A stretch of DNA of 64,000 nucleotides from CAZMSQ01 sp964569025 (GTDB lineage Bacteria > Bacteroidota > Bacteroidia > Chitinophagales > Saprospiraceae), in the NCBI GenBank assembly GCA_964569025.1, contig CAZMSQ010000007.1, forward strand, positions 32,940 through 96,939, given 5' to 3'. Position numbers and translations under genes: made by a program. Below, piece after piece: positions 24,998-34,268 of this stretch (the first letter of the stretch is position 1; each line of letters opens with the position of its first letter). Under the pieces are notes generated by a model. The model searched no databases. It had not been told where the DNA came from and saw nothing but the letters and a program-made list of their open reading frames with translations.

Positions 24998-26074
24998 ATG
25001 GCAAATTCTGACCAACAAGCAAAAATGAAAGCCCTTCAGCTGACCATGGACCGGCTCGACAAAACGTATGGCAAAGGGACCGTGATGCGACTCGGAGATC
25101 AGCAAATTGTTGATGTTGACATAATCCCGACTGGCTCTCTCGGCCTCGATATTGCACTTGGAATCAATGGCTTTCCGAAGGGGCGGATCATTGAAATCTA
25201 CGGACCAGAATCTTCAGGAAAAACCACATTGGCCATTCATGCCATCGCCGAAGTACACCGAAAAGGAGGGGTTGCCGCTTTTATTGATGCTGAGCACGCG
25301 TTTGACAGATTCTACGCTGAATCTCTCGGGGTAGATACTGAAAACCTGCTAATCGCACAACCTGATAACGGAGAGCAGGCCCTGGAAATCGCCGAAAACT
25401 TGATTCGTTCCGGTGCCATTGACTTGCTGGTGGTTGACTCAGTTGCAGCCCTTACCCCACGATCTGAAATCGAAGGAGAGATGGGTGACTCAAAAATGGG
25501 CTTGCAGGCCCGCCTGATGTCCCAGGCTATGCGAAAACTGACCTCCGCCATCGGACGCACCGGTTGCTCAAGTATTTTTATCAACCAGCTCCGTGAGAAA
25601 ATCGGCGTCATGTTCGGCAACCCCGAAACAACTACAGGAGGAAATGCCCTTAAATTCTACGCCTCCATCCGACTCGATATACGCCGGTCTGGTTCCGCTA
25701 TTAAGGACAAGGAAGGAAATGTCGTTGGAAATCACGTGAAGGTCAAAGTGGTCAAAAATAAACTGGCCCCCCCCTTCCGTGTGGCAGAATTTGATATCAT
25801 GTACGGTGAAGGCATTTCAAAGTCAGGAGAAATCGTTGATCTCGGGGTCGATCTCGATATTGTCCAGAAAAGTGGTTCATGGTATAGCTACAAAGATGCC
25901 AAGATCGCACAGGGAAGAGATGCCGCTAAACAGTTTTTTGAAGATAACCCCGAAGTTGCAGCTGAAGTGGAAAGTCTGATCAAAGATAAATTGTCTACCC
26001 GCCCAAGAAATGGCAAAGCCGCTGAAGCAGAAGAAGCCCCATCTGGCAAAAATAAGGCTGAAAAAGGTGAATAA
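24998..26074 (+). CDS. recA: Recombinase RecA
   Basis: A 358-residue RecA, the DNA strand-exchange and SOS co-protease ATPase. Visible are Walker A GPESSGKTT, the IDAEHAFD segment, Walker B LLVVDSVAALTPRSEIEGEMGD, the L2/FINQLREKIGVMFGNPETTTGGNALKFYAS region and the C-terminal domain. The tail is Lys/Glu-rich and ends EKGE. Full length, starting MANSDQQAKMKAL. It appears to be a single-gene unit between a terminator and a large 3' hairpin. The gene contains a run of eight C near 25767-25774 coding APPF. Confidence 0.98.
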   Translation: MANSDQQAKMKALQLTMDRLDKTYGKGTVMRLGDQQIVDVDIIPTGSLGLDIALGINGFPKGRIIEIYGPESSGKTTLAIHAIAEVHRKGGVAAFIDAEHAFDRFYAESLGVDTENLLIAQPDNGEQALEIAENLIRSGAIDLLVVDSVAALTPRSEIEGEMGDSKMGLQARLMSQAMRKLTSAIGRTGCSSIFINQLREKIGVMFGNPETTTGGNALKFYASIRLDIRRSGSAIKDKEGNVVGNHVKVKVVKNKLAPPFRVAEFDIMYGEGISKSGEIVDLGVDLDIVQKSGSWYSYKDAKIAQGRDAAKQFFEDNPEVAAEVESLIKDKLSTRPRNGKAAEAEEAPSGKNKAEKGE

Positions 26075-26381
26075 CAGCTGACAAAATCCCCCCCCCCCAC
26101 ATCCCGGTATCACCATATTCACGCAGACAGGTTCGGAAGAATAGATTCCTTTGAGTTATTCCTTCCGATCCTGCCTGTTACTGTCAGATGGTACGACCAA
26201 ATCCCATTCAGGTGTTTTGAAACAACTGTTTCATTGGTGGGCCATTTGAATCAAATTCACTGATCTCGTGTTATCGGATAATCAATAAGCGTTCATATGA
26301 GAACAAATCATGTGATGTGATTTTTTTTCATCAAATTGGGGCCGATATGAGAAATTCTCTGGGTACGAAACAGGCAAGTGT
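26075..26381. other. Gap after recA with poly-C tract and large hairpin
   Basis: Downstream of recA there is a run of 11 C (26088-26098) and then a long imperfect hairpin at 26127-26178, with ACAGG/CCTGT outer arms and CGGAAG.AATA/TATTCCTTCCG inner arms. It is not followed by a T run. The rest to the CvpA-like gene is AT-rich with no gene seen. Confidence 0.55.
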
Positions 26382-26972
26382 ATGGTGATTGATATCATTT
26401 TTCTGATGATTTCGGCCTGGGGCTTTTATGTTGGCTTCAACAGGGGAATTATCAAAACAGTTTTCTGGGTTCTTTCTATTTTGATTGGCCTTTTGACAGG
26501 TTTCAAACTGGCTCCGGCAACCACAGTATTTCTGGAGACAGCATTCAATACGACCAATCCTCTGATGTTTCTCGCTGGCTTTCTGCTTACGTTCATCCTG
26601 AGTATGGTTATCGTCCGTGTCATCGCCCGCCTGCTCGAAGGGCTTCTGAAGAAAGCAAATGTCAATTTCATCAATCAAATGGCGGGCGGTGCCCTGCTTG
26701 CCGGAGTTTTTGTCTTGTTGTATAGCTGGGTGCTCTGGTTTGCCAATGAATCAACCCTCTTATCAGAGCAGGAGCGAACAAACTCCAGAACGTATCCATA
26801 CCTTAAGGAGTTTCCGACTGAGATGTCAAGACTGGGAATCCACCTTCAGCCTGTATTTACTGACTTTTGGGAGCGTACAGTGGGAATGATGAATAAGCTC
26901 GAGGAAATGAGCAAGGAAAAAGTGGTGCCGGAGAATGGACCCAAAGACGAAGCCGGTTCGGAATCTCTTTAA
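26382..26972 (+). CDS. CvpA-family membrane protein
   Basis: A 196-residue protein with four predicted membrane segments in its first 125 residues, including the family opening (IDIIFLMISAWGFYVGFNRG) and the conserved glycine-rich GGALLAGVFVLLYSW helix. CvpA proteins are inner-membrane proteins linked in enterobacteria to colicin V production and envelope stress resistance. The C-terminal 70 residues are cytoplasmic or periplasmic and charged. Its neighbours do not explain its role. Confidence 0.85.
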   Translation: MVIDIIFLMISAWGFYVGFNRGIIKTVFWVLSILIGLLTGFKLAPATTVFLETAFNTTNPLMFLAGFLLTFILSMVIVRVIARLLEGLLKKANVNFINQMAGGALLAGVFVLLYSWVLWFANESTLLSEQERTNSRTYPYLKEFPTEMSRLGIHLQPVFTDFWERTVGMMNKLEEMSKEKVVPENGPKDEAGSESL

Positions 26973-27085
26973 TGATTGAAAATCGCTTCAGTTGCTTACA
27001 ATAAAAGCGCACCCTTCATCTCAGGGGGTTTCTGGCCCTGAACTCTCTGCAGAAATGACCGTTTATCATTTGAAATGAAAACCTG

Positions 27086-27694
27086 ATGCGGTCAATTTGG
27101 CGAAAATTAAGGCAGTGGGGAAGGGAGGAACAAGCCAGTTCATCGTCTCATCCGTTTGTTCACGAAGTGATTACCCGTTCAGATGCAGAACAAGAAGCTT
27201 ACCGACGGTGGAGGCAGTCTCCGGTTTGTCGTCTTTTGATAGAATGGATCAACAGACAATATCAGCTGTTTCTGCTTCAGCCGGAACAAATTGACGATTC
27301 AATAGACTTTCTCCAAACCCCATCCTCCAATGGGTTTGTCATTCACTTTTCGACTTTGAATTACACAGCTGCTGAGGCGATGTATACATTTGACTTATTC
27401 AAAGAGCGCATTCTTGAATCCCTCCAATACAAGCCTTCACTCTCAGATGTCCGAAAGTTTCGTAAATCGGGTACAGTAGAGGAGGTGCAGCGACACTATC
27501 TCAAGCCTCGCATTCAGATTCAGGATGGGCAAAAAATAAACCAGCAATTTGGTAATGTGACCATTGAATATATTGCCAGAGATGATCGGCCTTATCAATT
27601 GAAAATCAGTGCAACCCGATATTCTGACCGGATGTATACTGAAGGGCGTGACTTCGGTGGCCTGTTCGAAGTATTGGTTGATCTGAGGGCTTGA
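27086..27694 (+). CDS. Hypothetical protein
   Basis: A 202-residue soluble protein with no signal peptide. It has a basic N-terminus (MRSIWRKLRQWGREE) and a mixed alpha/beta C-terminal half with VTIEYIARDDRPYQLKISATRYSDRMY. I do not recognise a named family, though it looks like a lineage-conserved protein of this group. It lies between the CvpA-like gene and the 3' end of obg, probably as its own unit. Confidence 0.7.
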   Translation: MRSIWRKLRQWGREEQASSSSHPFVHEVITRSDAEQEAYRRWRQSPVCRLLIEWINRQYQLFLLQPEQIDDSIDFLQTPSSNGFVIHFSTLNYTAAEAMYTFDLFKERILESLQYKPSLSDVRKFRKSGTVEEVQRHYLKPRIQIQDGQKINQQFGNVTIEYIARDDRPYQLKISATRYSDRMYTEGRDFGGLFEVLVDLRA

Positions 27695-27756
27695 GATAGA
27701 GGGTGTGTATGGCTAATCCTGAGTGGTGAGTTGCCAGAGAAAGAATTCAAAGGGGG

Positions 27757-28779
27757 TTAGGGATGTTCCTCATGCTCACCGATTGGATCGGCGTTTAGCG
27801 CTTCCCAGAGTAAATCCTTAAGCTGGATAATTCCTTTGCCGGTGACGGCTGAGATAAACACATGGGGGATATGATTTGGGATTTCGGCTGAAAGCAACTC
27901 TTGAAGTTCTTCATCAATCAAGTCTGCCTTTGTGATGGCAAGCACCTGTGGTTTATCCAGCAATTCAGGGTTATACTCCTGAAGTTCATTCATCAATATG
28001 GCATATTCCTTTTTGATATTCTCTGTATCGCAGGGAATCATAAAGAGTAGGACCGCATTTCTCTCTATGTGTCGGAGGAATCTGTGCCCGAGTCCTTTTC
28101 CGAGGTGGGCATTTTCAATGATGCCTGGTATGTCTGCCATGACAAACGACCGGTGGTCGCGGTAGGCAACAATACCCAGATTCGGCGTCAGTGTGGTAAA
28201 GGGATAATTGGCAATCTTGGGTTTTGCGGCAGATACAACGGAGAGCAGGGTAGACTTTCCGGCATTCGGGAAACCAACCAAACCGACATCTGCGAGAGTT
28301 TTGAGCTCCAGAATCTTCCATTCCTCTTGACCCGGCTCTCCAGGTTGGGCATACCGAGGTGTTTGTCGTGTTGAAGATTTGAAGTGAGAATTTCCCAGTC
28401 CGCCACGCCCGCCATTGAGCAAGATGATGCGTTGCCCATGTTCAGTCACCTCGCATTCCACCTCGCCTGACTCTGCATTTTTGGCAACGGTGCCCAGTGG
28501 AACTTCCAGGATGACATCCTCCCCATCAGCACCAGACATATGGTTGCCTCCTCCGGGTTGACCGGCCTGGGCAATGACATGCTTTCGGTATTTCAGATGT
28601 AGGAGCGTCCACTTGTTGCGATTCCCTTCAAGGATGATATTTCCTCCCCTGCCACCATCTCCGCCATCAGGGCCACCTTTGGCGTTCGATTTTTCGCGAA
28701 GGAAATGGACAGACCCTGCACCCCCTGCTCCGGATCGGCAGCAGATTTTCACATAATCCACAAAATTGCGTTCCGACAT
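27757..28779 (-). CDS. obg: Obg/CgtA-type GTPase
   Basis: A 340-residue Obg GTPase involved in ribosome assembly. The glycine-rich Obg fold occupies about residues 1-158 (CRSGAGGAGSVHFLREK, GPDGGDGGRGGNI). The G domain has GFPNAGKST (G1), FTTLTPNLG (G2), DIPG (G3) and ITKAD (G4). It ends after the G domain, so the C-terminal OCT domain of some Obg proteins is absent. It is the last gene of a leftward block with adk 39 bases upstream. Confidence 0.96.
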   Translation of the reverse strand: MSERNFVDYVKICCRSGAGGAGSVHFLREKSNAKGGPDGGDGGRGGNIILEGNRNKWTLLHLKYRKHVIAQAGQPGGGNHMSGADGEDVILEVPLGTVAKNAESGEVECEVTEHGQRIILLNGGRGGLGNSHFKSSTRQTPRYAQPGEPGQEEWKILELKTLADVGLVGFPNAGKSTLLSVVSAAKPKIANYPFTTLTPNLGIVAYRDHRSFVMADIPGIIENAHLGKGLGHRFLRHIERNAVLLFMIPCDTENIKKEYAILMNELQEYNPELLDKPQVLAITKADLIDEELQELLSAEIPNHIPHVFISAVTGKGIIQLKDLLWEALNADPIGEHEEHP

Positions 28780-28818
28780 TGTGCTTGATGCGTTTTGGCT
28801 TCAGGGGCGATTCCAGCC

Positions 28819-29394
28819 TTATTGAAAGGTGTCAATGCGGGCACAAAGCCGCGCAAAGATCTCGTCAATTGACCCCATTCCGTCTATTTTCCACGACTTT
28901 CCTGATTGGGCATAATAACCGAAAACCGGAGCAGTTTCCTGCTCGTATACGGCAATTCGGTTCCGAATAATTCCTTCGTCGTTATCGTCTAGACGACCAG
29001 AGGTTTTTCCGCGGTTCAGGATTCTGTTGACAATTTCCTGCTCTGAAACATCGAGTGCAATGAGGCCTGAAATGCTGGTTCCTTTTCCTGTCAGCAAAGT
29101 ATCGAGTGCTTCAGCCTGGGGGATTGTGCGGGGAAATCCGTCAAAAATGAATCCGTTCGCTTCCGGATGAGCCTCTACCTTATTCTTAAGCATACCTACG
29201 GTCACTTCGTCAGGAACAAGTTCTCCTTTGGAAATGTATGCCTTTGCCTGTTTGCCGAGCTCCGTATCTGCACCCATTTCACTCCGGAATAAATCTCCGG
29301 TTGAAATATGAACCAAGCCGTACTTTTCTGCCAATCCGACTGCTTGAGTGCCTTTTCCCGAGCCGGGAGGGCCGAATAATATCAGGTTAATCAT
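28819..29394 (-). CDS. adk: Adenylate kinase
   Basis: A 191-residue adenylate kinase interconverting ATP, AMP and ADP. The P-loop FGPPGSGKGTQA, the AMP-binding ISTGDLFRSEM and the FDGFPRTIPQAEAL segments are all present. The LID region is of the short type (ILNRGKTSGRLDDNDEG) without the four-cysteine zinc knob. It belongs to the leftward prs-rplY-nitrilase-adk-obg block; 115 bases separate it from the nitrilase gene, with a TATCTTGG near-consensus -7 box on the minus strand about 50 bases upstream. Confidence 0.97.
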   Translation of the reverse strand: MINLILFGPPGSGKGTQAVGLAEKYGLVHISTGDLFRSEMGADTELGKQAKAYISKGELVPDEVTVGMLKNKVEAHPEANGFIFDGFPRTIPQAEALDTLLTGKGTSISGLIALDVSEQEIVNRILNRGKTSGRLDDNDEGIIRNRIAVYEQETAPVFGYYAQSGKSWKIDGMGSIDEIFARLCARIDTFQ

Positions 29395-29509
29395 GAATCC
29401 GATCGTTTATAGATGAGGGATTGCAAACTTGCGGAGTTAGCCAAGATACAAAATTTTCATGGCATCCTGACGCTCAGGAGCGCTGATCCTTGCCTTCAGG
29501 AGTGCTGCG

Positions 29510-30295
29510 TTAATCCTTTGGCCGATTGAGGCTGAAAGAATCTCGATCTTCGAGAAATGCAAATTTTTGGCGGTAGGCATGCAGCAATTCCCAATCCAGA
29601 CTGGTGGTTGCGACCTGTTCGGAATGGGCCATATGCGTCAGAATCCTTCCACTGTAGTCAATCACCATGGAATCTCCATCATAGGTATGCCCGTTAGCGT
29701 CCAGACCAACCCGATTTACTCCGATGGTATAGGCTTGATTTTCAATAGCCCGGGCGGTAAGCAGGCTGCGCCAATGGTGTCCTCTGGCAGAGGGCCAATT
29801 GGCAACGTACAGCAGTACATCATAGCCTGATGTGTTGCGGCTCCAGACAGGAAAGCGAAGATCGTAACAGATGAGTGGGAAAATTTTCCAGCCTTTATAC
29901 GTTATGAGCCTTTGACTTTCACCCGGACTGTAAAACTGATGTTCCCCAGCGTGGCTAAAGAGGTGATGCTTGTCGTAGGTGATGGAGCTCCCATCGGGAT
30001 TAACCCACAAGAGACGATTGAAGATTTGCCCGTCTTCCTTGACAATGATGCTGCCTGTAATGGCGGCCTGCAATTTGACTGCCTGGCTTTGCATCCATCC
30101 AAATGTGGGGCCTTTGGGAGGTTCCGCCAATTGCTCAGCAGACATGGAAAATCCTGTGGTAAACATCTCAGGAAGGACTACAAGATCTGTTTTTCCTCTA
30201 AGGTCCGAAATCTTTAGGCCAATAGCCTTGAGATTCTCTCTTGGAGATTCCCAGACTAAGTCGGTTTGCACCGTTGAAATATTCAGCGCGTACAT
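29510..30295 (-). CDS. Nitrilase-superfamily omega-amidase-like hydrolase
   Basis: A 261-residue carbon-nitrogen hydrolase with the Glu-Lys-Cys triad in order: VVLPEMFTTGF (Glu), TYDKHHLFSHAGE (Lys) and FPLICYDLRFPVW (Cys). The sequence resembles the YafV/NIT2 omega-amidase branch, which hydrolyses alpha-ketoglutaramate and related omega-amides in transamination salvage. Substrate is inferred from that resemblance. It is 33 bases downstream of rplY and probably co-transcribed. Confidence 0.88.
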   Translation of the reverse strand: MYALNISTVQTDLVWESPRENLKAIGLKISDLRGKTDLVVLPEMFTTGFSMSAEQLAEPPKGPTFGWMQSQAVKLQAAITGSIIVKEDGQIFNRLLWVNPDGSSITYDKHHLFSHAGEHQFYSPGESQRLITYKGWKIFPLICYDLRFPVWSRNTSGYDVLLYVANWPSARGHHWRSLLTARAIENQAYTIGVNRVGLDANGHTYDGDSMVIDYSGRILTHMAHSEQVATTSLDWELLHAYRQKFAFLEDRDSFSLNRPKD

Positions 30296-30328
30296 ACCTT
30301 CTTTCTCATTGTAAGGGATACCCTGAAA

Positions 30329-30931
30329 TTAGGCGTTTTCTCCTTTGGCGGTGGCCTTTTTCTCTGCAGTGGCTGCAGAACGCATCGAACGAGGAATATT
30401 TATGGTCGCGACCGGAATGGCCGGGGCGTTCATAATTTCGATTCCATCTCGTGCTTCAATGTCCCGAACCCGAATCGACTGACCCATTTCGAGTTTGGAA
30501 ATATCAACGAGTAATTGGTCGACTAAGTGCTCAGGTGTCGTCAGAACTTTTGCACGGCGCATTTTCTGGATGAGCTTTCCTCCAAGGCGAACGCCCGGGG
30601 AGTCACCCTTAAAGCGGACAGGAAGTTCTACTTTCACTTTTTTGCCCGGAGAGAGCTGAAGGAAATCAATATGTTGGACCTCATCTGTGACAGGATGATA
30701 TTGAACGTCTTTCAGGATGCAGCGAAGAGAGTCAGGACCGATTGTCAACTCAGCAATCTGAAAGTTTGGTGAATAGACCAGAGGTCTGACCGCCATGGGC
30801 TCCAAATAAATGTGGATAGGCTGATCACCACCATAAATGACAGCCGGAATATGTCCTTGTTCGCGAACCTTCCGGCTCGATGATTTGCCTGTGCTCTCCC
30901 TGTGCTGAGCGGAGATCGTGAGGGTGTTCAT
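30329..30931 (-). CDS. rplY: 50S ribosomal protein L25 (CTC/TL5 form)
   Basis: A 200-residue long-form L25. The N-terminal 5S rRNA-binding domain (ISAQHRESTGKSSSRKVREQGHIPAVIYGG) is followed by the TL5 beta-domain (VELPVRFKGDSPGVRLGGKL) and an Ala/Lys-rich end. The start at 30931 (MNTLTISAQHRE) is favoured because a -7 box lies at 30977-30984; an upstream ATG at 30979 falls inside that box. It lies 81 bases after prs, the common prs-ctc pairing. Confidence 0.95.
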   Translation of the reverse strand: MNTLTISAQHRESTGKSSSRKVREQGHIPAVIYGGDQPIHIYLEPMAVRPLVYSPNFQIAELTIGPDSLRCILKDVQYHPVTDEVQHIDFLQLSPGKKVKVELPVRFKGDSPGVRLGGKLIQKMRRAKVLTTPEHLVDQLLVDISKLEMGQSIRVRDIEARDGIEIMNAPAIPVATINIPRSMRSAATAEKKATAKGENA

Positions 30932-30976
30932 GATATCCTGTTTTTTAAGCGATCCAATGATTATCAATTGGGCACG

Positions 30977-30984
30977 CAAAGGTA
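30977..30984 (-). promoter_or_regulatory. -7 box of rplY (minus strand)
   Basis: The plus strand reads CAAAGGTA, so the minus strand has TACCTTTG followed by GC, matching the Bacteroidota -7 consensus about 46 bases before the rplY ATG. It implies rplY can be transcribed separately from prs. Confidence 0.65.
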
Positions 30985-31012
30985 AGAAAAAAAAGAATAG
31001 ATAACTCCCTTT

Positions 31013-31948
31013 TTATTCTCCCTCAACGAAAAGAGCTGAGATTGATCGGTGCTCATGGGTATTGCGAATGGCCCGCGCAAACAATTTGGCAGTAGACAGT
31101 TGCTTAATTTTTGAAGACTCTTGTTTCAAGGGGATTGTGTCGCAGACAATCAGCTCTTCAAGTCTGGATTGCTCAATGGTTTCGTAGGCTTTTCCTGAAA
31201 GAACCGGATGGGCGCAAATCGCTCTGACGCTTCTGGCTCCTTTTTCCATGATGATGTTTGCAGCTCTTGAAAGCGTGCCGGCTGTATCGATGATGTCATC
31301 AACAAGGACCACATCTGCATCAGTCACATCTCCGATAACGGTCATCCCTGCGACTTCATTTGCTTTTTTTCGGTATTTGTCACAGATGACGAGACCGCGT
31401 TCAAAGTGCTTGGCATAGGTACGGGCACGTTTTACGCCACCCACATCCGGGGAGGCAAACACGGTCTGGCTCAAATCAAGATTCTGCAGCCACGGAATAA
31501 AAATTGCCTCGCTCCGCAGATGGTCAACCGGGATGTCAAAGAAGCCCTGGATTTGGTCGGCATGAAGATCCATGGTCATTATCCGGTCAGCACCGGCAGC
31601 CTCGAGCAGGTTCGCGATCAGTTTGGAAGATATTGGCACTCTGGGTTTGTCTTTCCGGTCTTGTCTGGCGTACCCGAAATACGGAATAACCGCCGTTATA
31701 TACCCGGCGCTCGCCCTCTTGGCAGCATCTATCATGAGCAGAAGCTCAAGGATATTGTCTGCGGGCGCAAAGGAAGACTGAATTAAAAAGACGTAAGCTC
31801 CCCGAACAGACTCATTGATGACTGGGTGCATCTCTCCGTCACTGAATCGCTTCAACGAAATATCGCCAAGCTTGAGGCCATAATAATCTGAAATCTTCTC
31901 AGCCAGATACTTAGAACTGGTCCCTGAAAAGAGCTTTACGTCAACCAT
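31013..31948 (-). CDS. prs: Ribose-phosphate pyrophosphokinase
   Basis: A 311-residue PRPP synthetase making PRPP from ribose 5-phosphate and ATP for nucleotide, His and Trp synthesis. It shows the family start (KLFSGTSSKYLAEKI), the YFGYARQDRKDKPRVPIS flexible loop and the PRPP-binding loop DVVLVDDIIDTAGT. Complete. It is the first gene of the leftward block, with a -7 box 42 bases upstream. Confidence 0.97.
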   Translation of the reverse strand: MVDVKLFSGTSSKYLAEKISDYYGLKLGDISLKRFSDGEMHPVINESVRGAYVFLIQSSFAPADNILELLLMIDAAKRASAGYITAVIPYFGYARQDRKDKPRVPISSKLIANLLEAAGADRIMTMDLHADQIQGFFDIPVDHLRSEAIFIPWLQNLDLSQTVFASPDVGGVKRARTYAKHFERGLVICDKYRKKANEVAGMTVIGDVTDADVVLVDDIIDTAGTLSRAANIIMEKGARSVRAICAHPVLSGKAYETIEQSRLEELIVCDTIPLKQESSKIKQLSTAKLFARAIRNTHEHRSISALFVEGE

Positions 31949-31989
31949 GGTGAAAGGGGAATTGTGCTTCTACAAGTTAAGTGCCTTGA

Positions 31990-31997
31990 CAAAGGTA
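31990..31997 (-). promoter_or_regulatory. -7 box of prs (minus strand)
   Basis: CAAAGGTA on the plus strand is TACCTTTG on the minus strand, a perfect TAnnTTTG box about 42 bases upstream of the prs ATG. No clear -33 TTG at normal spacing. Confidence 0.62.
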
Positions 31998-32170
31998 TGA
32001 ATCCAAATGGAGGAATGAAACTTTTCATCCGACACATTTTACCGAAGAATCTGTGAAGTTAGTCGATGAGGGTGGGAGAATTCCAGAAATAATGCTCAAT
32101 TTAGGACATGTGTTGAGTGCTCAAAGGAAGAAAGCACCCAAATTGACGCATCAGGTAATCAAATGTGACT

Positions 32171-32791
32171 ATGCTCCAGATTCAATTGAGTGAATGGTGG
32201 GATCTCCTTTCCGAAACGCAGAAAGTTTTCTGGGGGGTCTCCATTATTTTTTCCGTCCTCTTTCTGATCCAGTTTGTGGTCAGCCTGTTCGGTGTTGACT
32301 TTGATGGGGACGCGGATGTAGATTTCGAAACCGATGGTCATGCGGTGCCGCAAGGGACGACCATGGACGGGGATTTTGCCTTGTTTTCCGTGCGGAGTGT
32401 CATTGCGTTTTTCACTTTCTTCGGGTGGACAGGTGTACTTGCTCTTCATGGGGGGGCGAGTGTCTTGGTGACAGTTATTTTGTCGAGTCTTTCCGGCATG
32501 GCTGCCATGCTCCTGGTTGCTTTTATGATGTTTTGGTTTTCGCGTCTGACACAGTCTGGTACGCTTGATATCCAGGAGGCCGTCCACAAACGCGGAGAGG
32601 TATACCTGCCCGTACCTGCACACAAACTTGGGGTCGGGAAAGTTCACGTTCAACTCAAAGGCTCCTTACGGGAGATGGATGCCGTCACGGACGGTGACGC
32701 ACTCTCCACCGGGACTCCGGTTCGCATTCTCGAAGTCATCGACGGAGAGGTTTTACTGGTCGAGAAAGGAGAGCCCCTCCTTCACCAATAA
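32171..32791 (+). CDS. NfeD-like membrane protein partner of flotillin
   Basis: A 206-residue protein with an N-terminal membrane helix (VFWGVSIIFSVLFLIQFVVSLFG), an acidic linker (DFDGDADVDFETDG), further membrane helices at about residues 75-130 and a C-terminal OB-fold (GKVHVQLKGSLREMDAVT...GTPVRILEVIDGEVLLVE) as in NfeD proteins. Bacterial flotillins are usually encoded beside NfeD, and that is so here (30-base gap). I take the ATG at 32171; a GTG two codons upstream is possible. Confidence 0.86.
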   Translation: MLQIQLSEWWDLLSETQKVFWGVSIIFSVLFLIQFVVSLFGVDFDGDADVDFETDGHAVPQGTTMDGDFALFSVRSVIAFFTFFGWTGVLALHGGASVLVTVILSSLSGMAAMLLVAFMMFWFSRLTQSGTLDIQEAVHKRGEVYLPVPAHKLGVGKVHVQLKGSLREMDAVTDGDALSTGTPVRILEVIDGEVLLVEKGEPLLHQ

Positions 32792-32821
32792 TATTCTCAC
32801 ATATTCAAAACATTCAAAGCT

Positions 32822-34264
32822 ATGGGTGCAGGTTCTTTTATCATCATTCTCGCAGGATTCATCGGACTCCTATTCCTGATGCTTTTGTTTTTCATCGCTC
32901 GGTACAAGAGGTGTCCGTCAGACCAGATTCTGGTCATATACGGTCGGACCGGCTCGGGATCTGCGCGTTGCCTCGCCGGGGGTGCAGCATTTGTGTGGCC
33001 TGTGATTCAGGCCTATGAATACCTTGATCTTTCCCCCATCTCGATAGATGTGGATTTGCAGGGAGCCTTAAGCAAGCAAAATATTCGGGTCGGAGTCCCG
33101 AGTCGCTTCACAGTGGCGGTCTCCAACCAGGAAGGCGTCATGCTCAACGCTGCGGAGCGTCTTCTCGGAAAAAGTATTACGGAAATCAGAGACATTGCCA
33201 AAGATATCATCTTCGGTCAGCTCCGTCTTGTAGTGGCTACCATGGATATCGAAGAAATCAACTCCGACAGAGATAAGTTTTTAACGAATGTCAGCAACAA
33301 TGTCGGGAGTGAGCTTCGCAAAATTGGGCTTCAACTGATCAATGTCAATGTAACGGATATCCATGACGAGTCTGGGTATATTGAAGCCTTGGGTAAGGAG
33401 GCTGCAGCCAAGGCCATCAATGAGGCCAAGAAGATTGTAGCTGAGAAAAATCGAGACGGTTCGGTCGGTGAGGCCGAGGCACAGCGTGACCAGCGCATCA
33501 AGGTAGCTGCAGCGGATGCGGAGGCCAAGATTGGGGAGGCCAATGCAGATGCGAATTCCACCCACGGGAAAAACGAGGCAGCAGTCCGCATCGCCCAGTC
33601 GAATGCAGAGCGGCGGGTCAGAGAAGCCGATGCTCAGCGTCTCGCGACAGCCGCCGAGAAGATACAGGCCGCCAAGGCTATGGAGGAATCCTATCAGGCC
33701 CAGCGAGAAGCAGAGCAAGCCAGAGCCCTGCTCGAGAAGGCAACCAAAGAAGCTGATGCCATCGTTCAGGCAGAAATCGCAAAACGAGAAGTAGAAATTC
33801 AGGCCGATGCCGAGGCCGAACGGCTGCGCCGCCTCGCAAAAGGTGAGGCCGATGCAATCTATGCCAAGCGAGAGGCTGAAGCGCGCGGTATCCTTGAAAT
33901 TCTGAACCGACAGGCAGAAGGATTCGACCGCATCGTGAAAGCCGCAAATGGCAACACCCGCGATGCTGTACTCATGGTGATTGCTGATAAACTTGAAGAA
34001 CTCGTCAAAACCCAGGTCGAAGCCATCAAAAATATCAAAATCGATAAGGTAACTGTCTGGGAAAATGGTCAACAACAGGAAGGAAACGGGAATTCGACAT
34101 CACGCTTTGTATCAGGCCTCTACAAAAGTGTGCCTCCGCTGAGTGATTTGTTTAATATGGCAGGTATGGACCTTCCGGCCTATCTTGGAGCTAAAGGAGA
34201 CGAATCTGATGGAAATCCGACCGAGGAAGAAAATCGCACTTCCAATCCCGGACATGATGCGTGA
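32822..34264 (+). CDS. Flotillin-like SPFH-domain protein
   Basis: A 480-residue flotillin. An N-terminal membrane-inserted hydrophobic segment (FIIILAGFIGLLFLMLLFFI) precedes the SPFH domain (about 30-190). A long Ala/Glu-rich coiled coil from about 190 to 390 is full of EAEA-type repeats and drives oligomerisation. A Gly/Asn/Glu-rich tail ends it. Flotillins organise membrane microdomains. It forms a pair with the upstream NfeD-like gene and converges with the amidohydrolase gene (4-base gap). Confidence 0.93.
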   Translation: MGAGSFIIILAGFIGLLFLMLLFFIARYKRCPSDQILVIYGRTGSGSARCLAGGAAFVWPVIQAYEYLDLSPISIDVDLQGALSKQNIRVGVPSRFTVAVSNQEGVMLNAAERLLGKSITEIRDIAKDIIFGQLRLVVATMDIEEINSDRDKFLTNVSNNVGSELRKIGLQLINVNVTDIHDESGYIEALGKEAAAKAINEAKKIVAEKNRDGSVGEAEAQRDQRIKVAAADAEAKIGEANADANSTHGKNEAAVRIAQSNAERRVREADAQRLATAAEKIQAAKAMEESYQAQREAEQARALLEKATKEADAIVQAEIAKREVEIQADAEAERLRRLAKGEADAIYAKREAEARGILEILNRQAEGFDRIVKAANGNTRDAVLMVIADKLEELVKTQVEAIKNIKIDKVTVWENGQQQEGNGNSTSRFVSGLYKSVPPLSDLFNMAGMDLPAYLGAKGDESDGNPTEEENRTSNPGHDA

Positions 34265-34268
34265 TGAA

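Noticed and set aside
27021..27041. Inverted repeat TCAGGG/CCCTGA after the CvpA-like gene as a terminator.
   Set aside because: The stem is six bases with no T tract after it.
32159..32653. Minus-strand open frames opposite the NfeD-like and flotillin genes.
   Set aside because: They are low-complexity shadows of the coding strand; the flotillin coiled coil produces long antisense frames.
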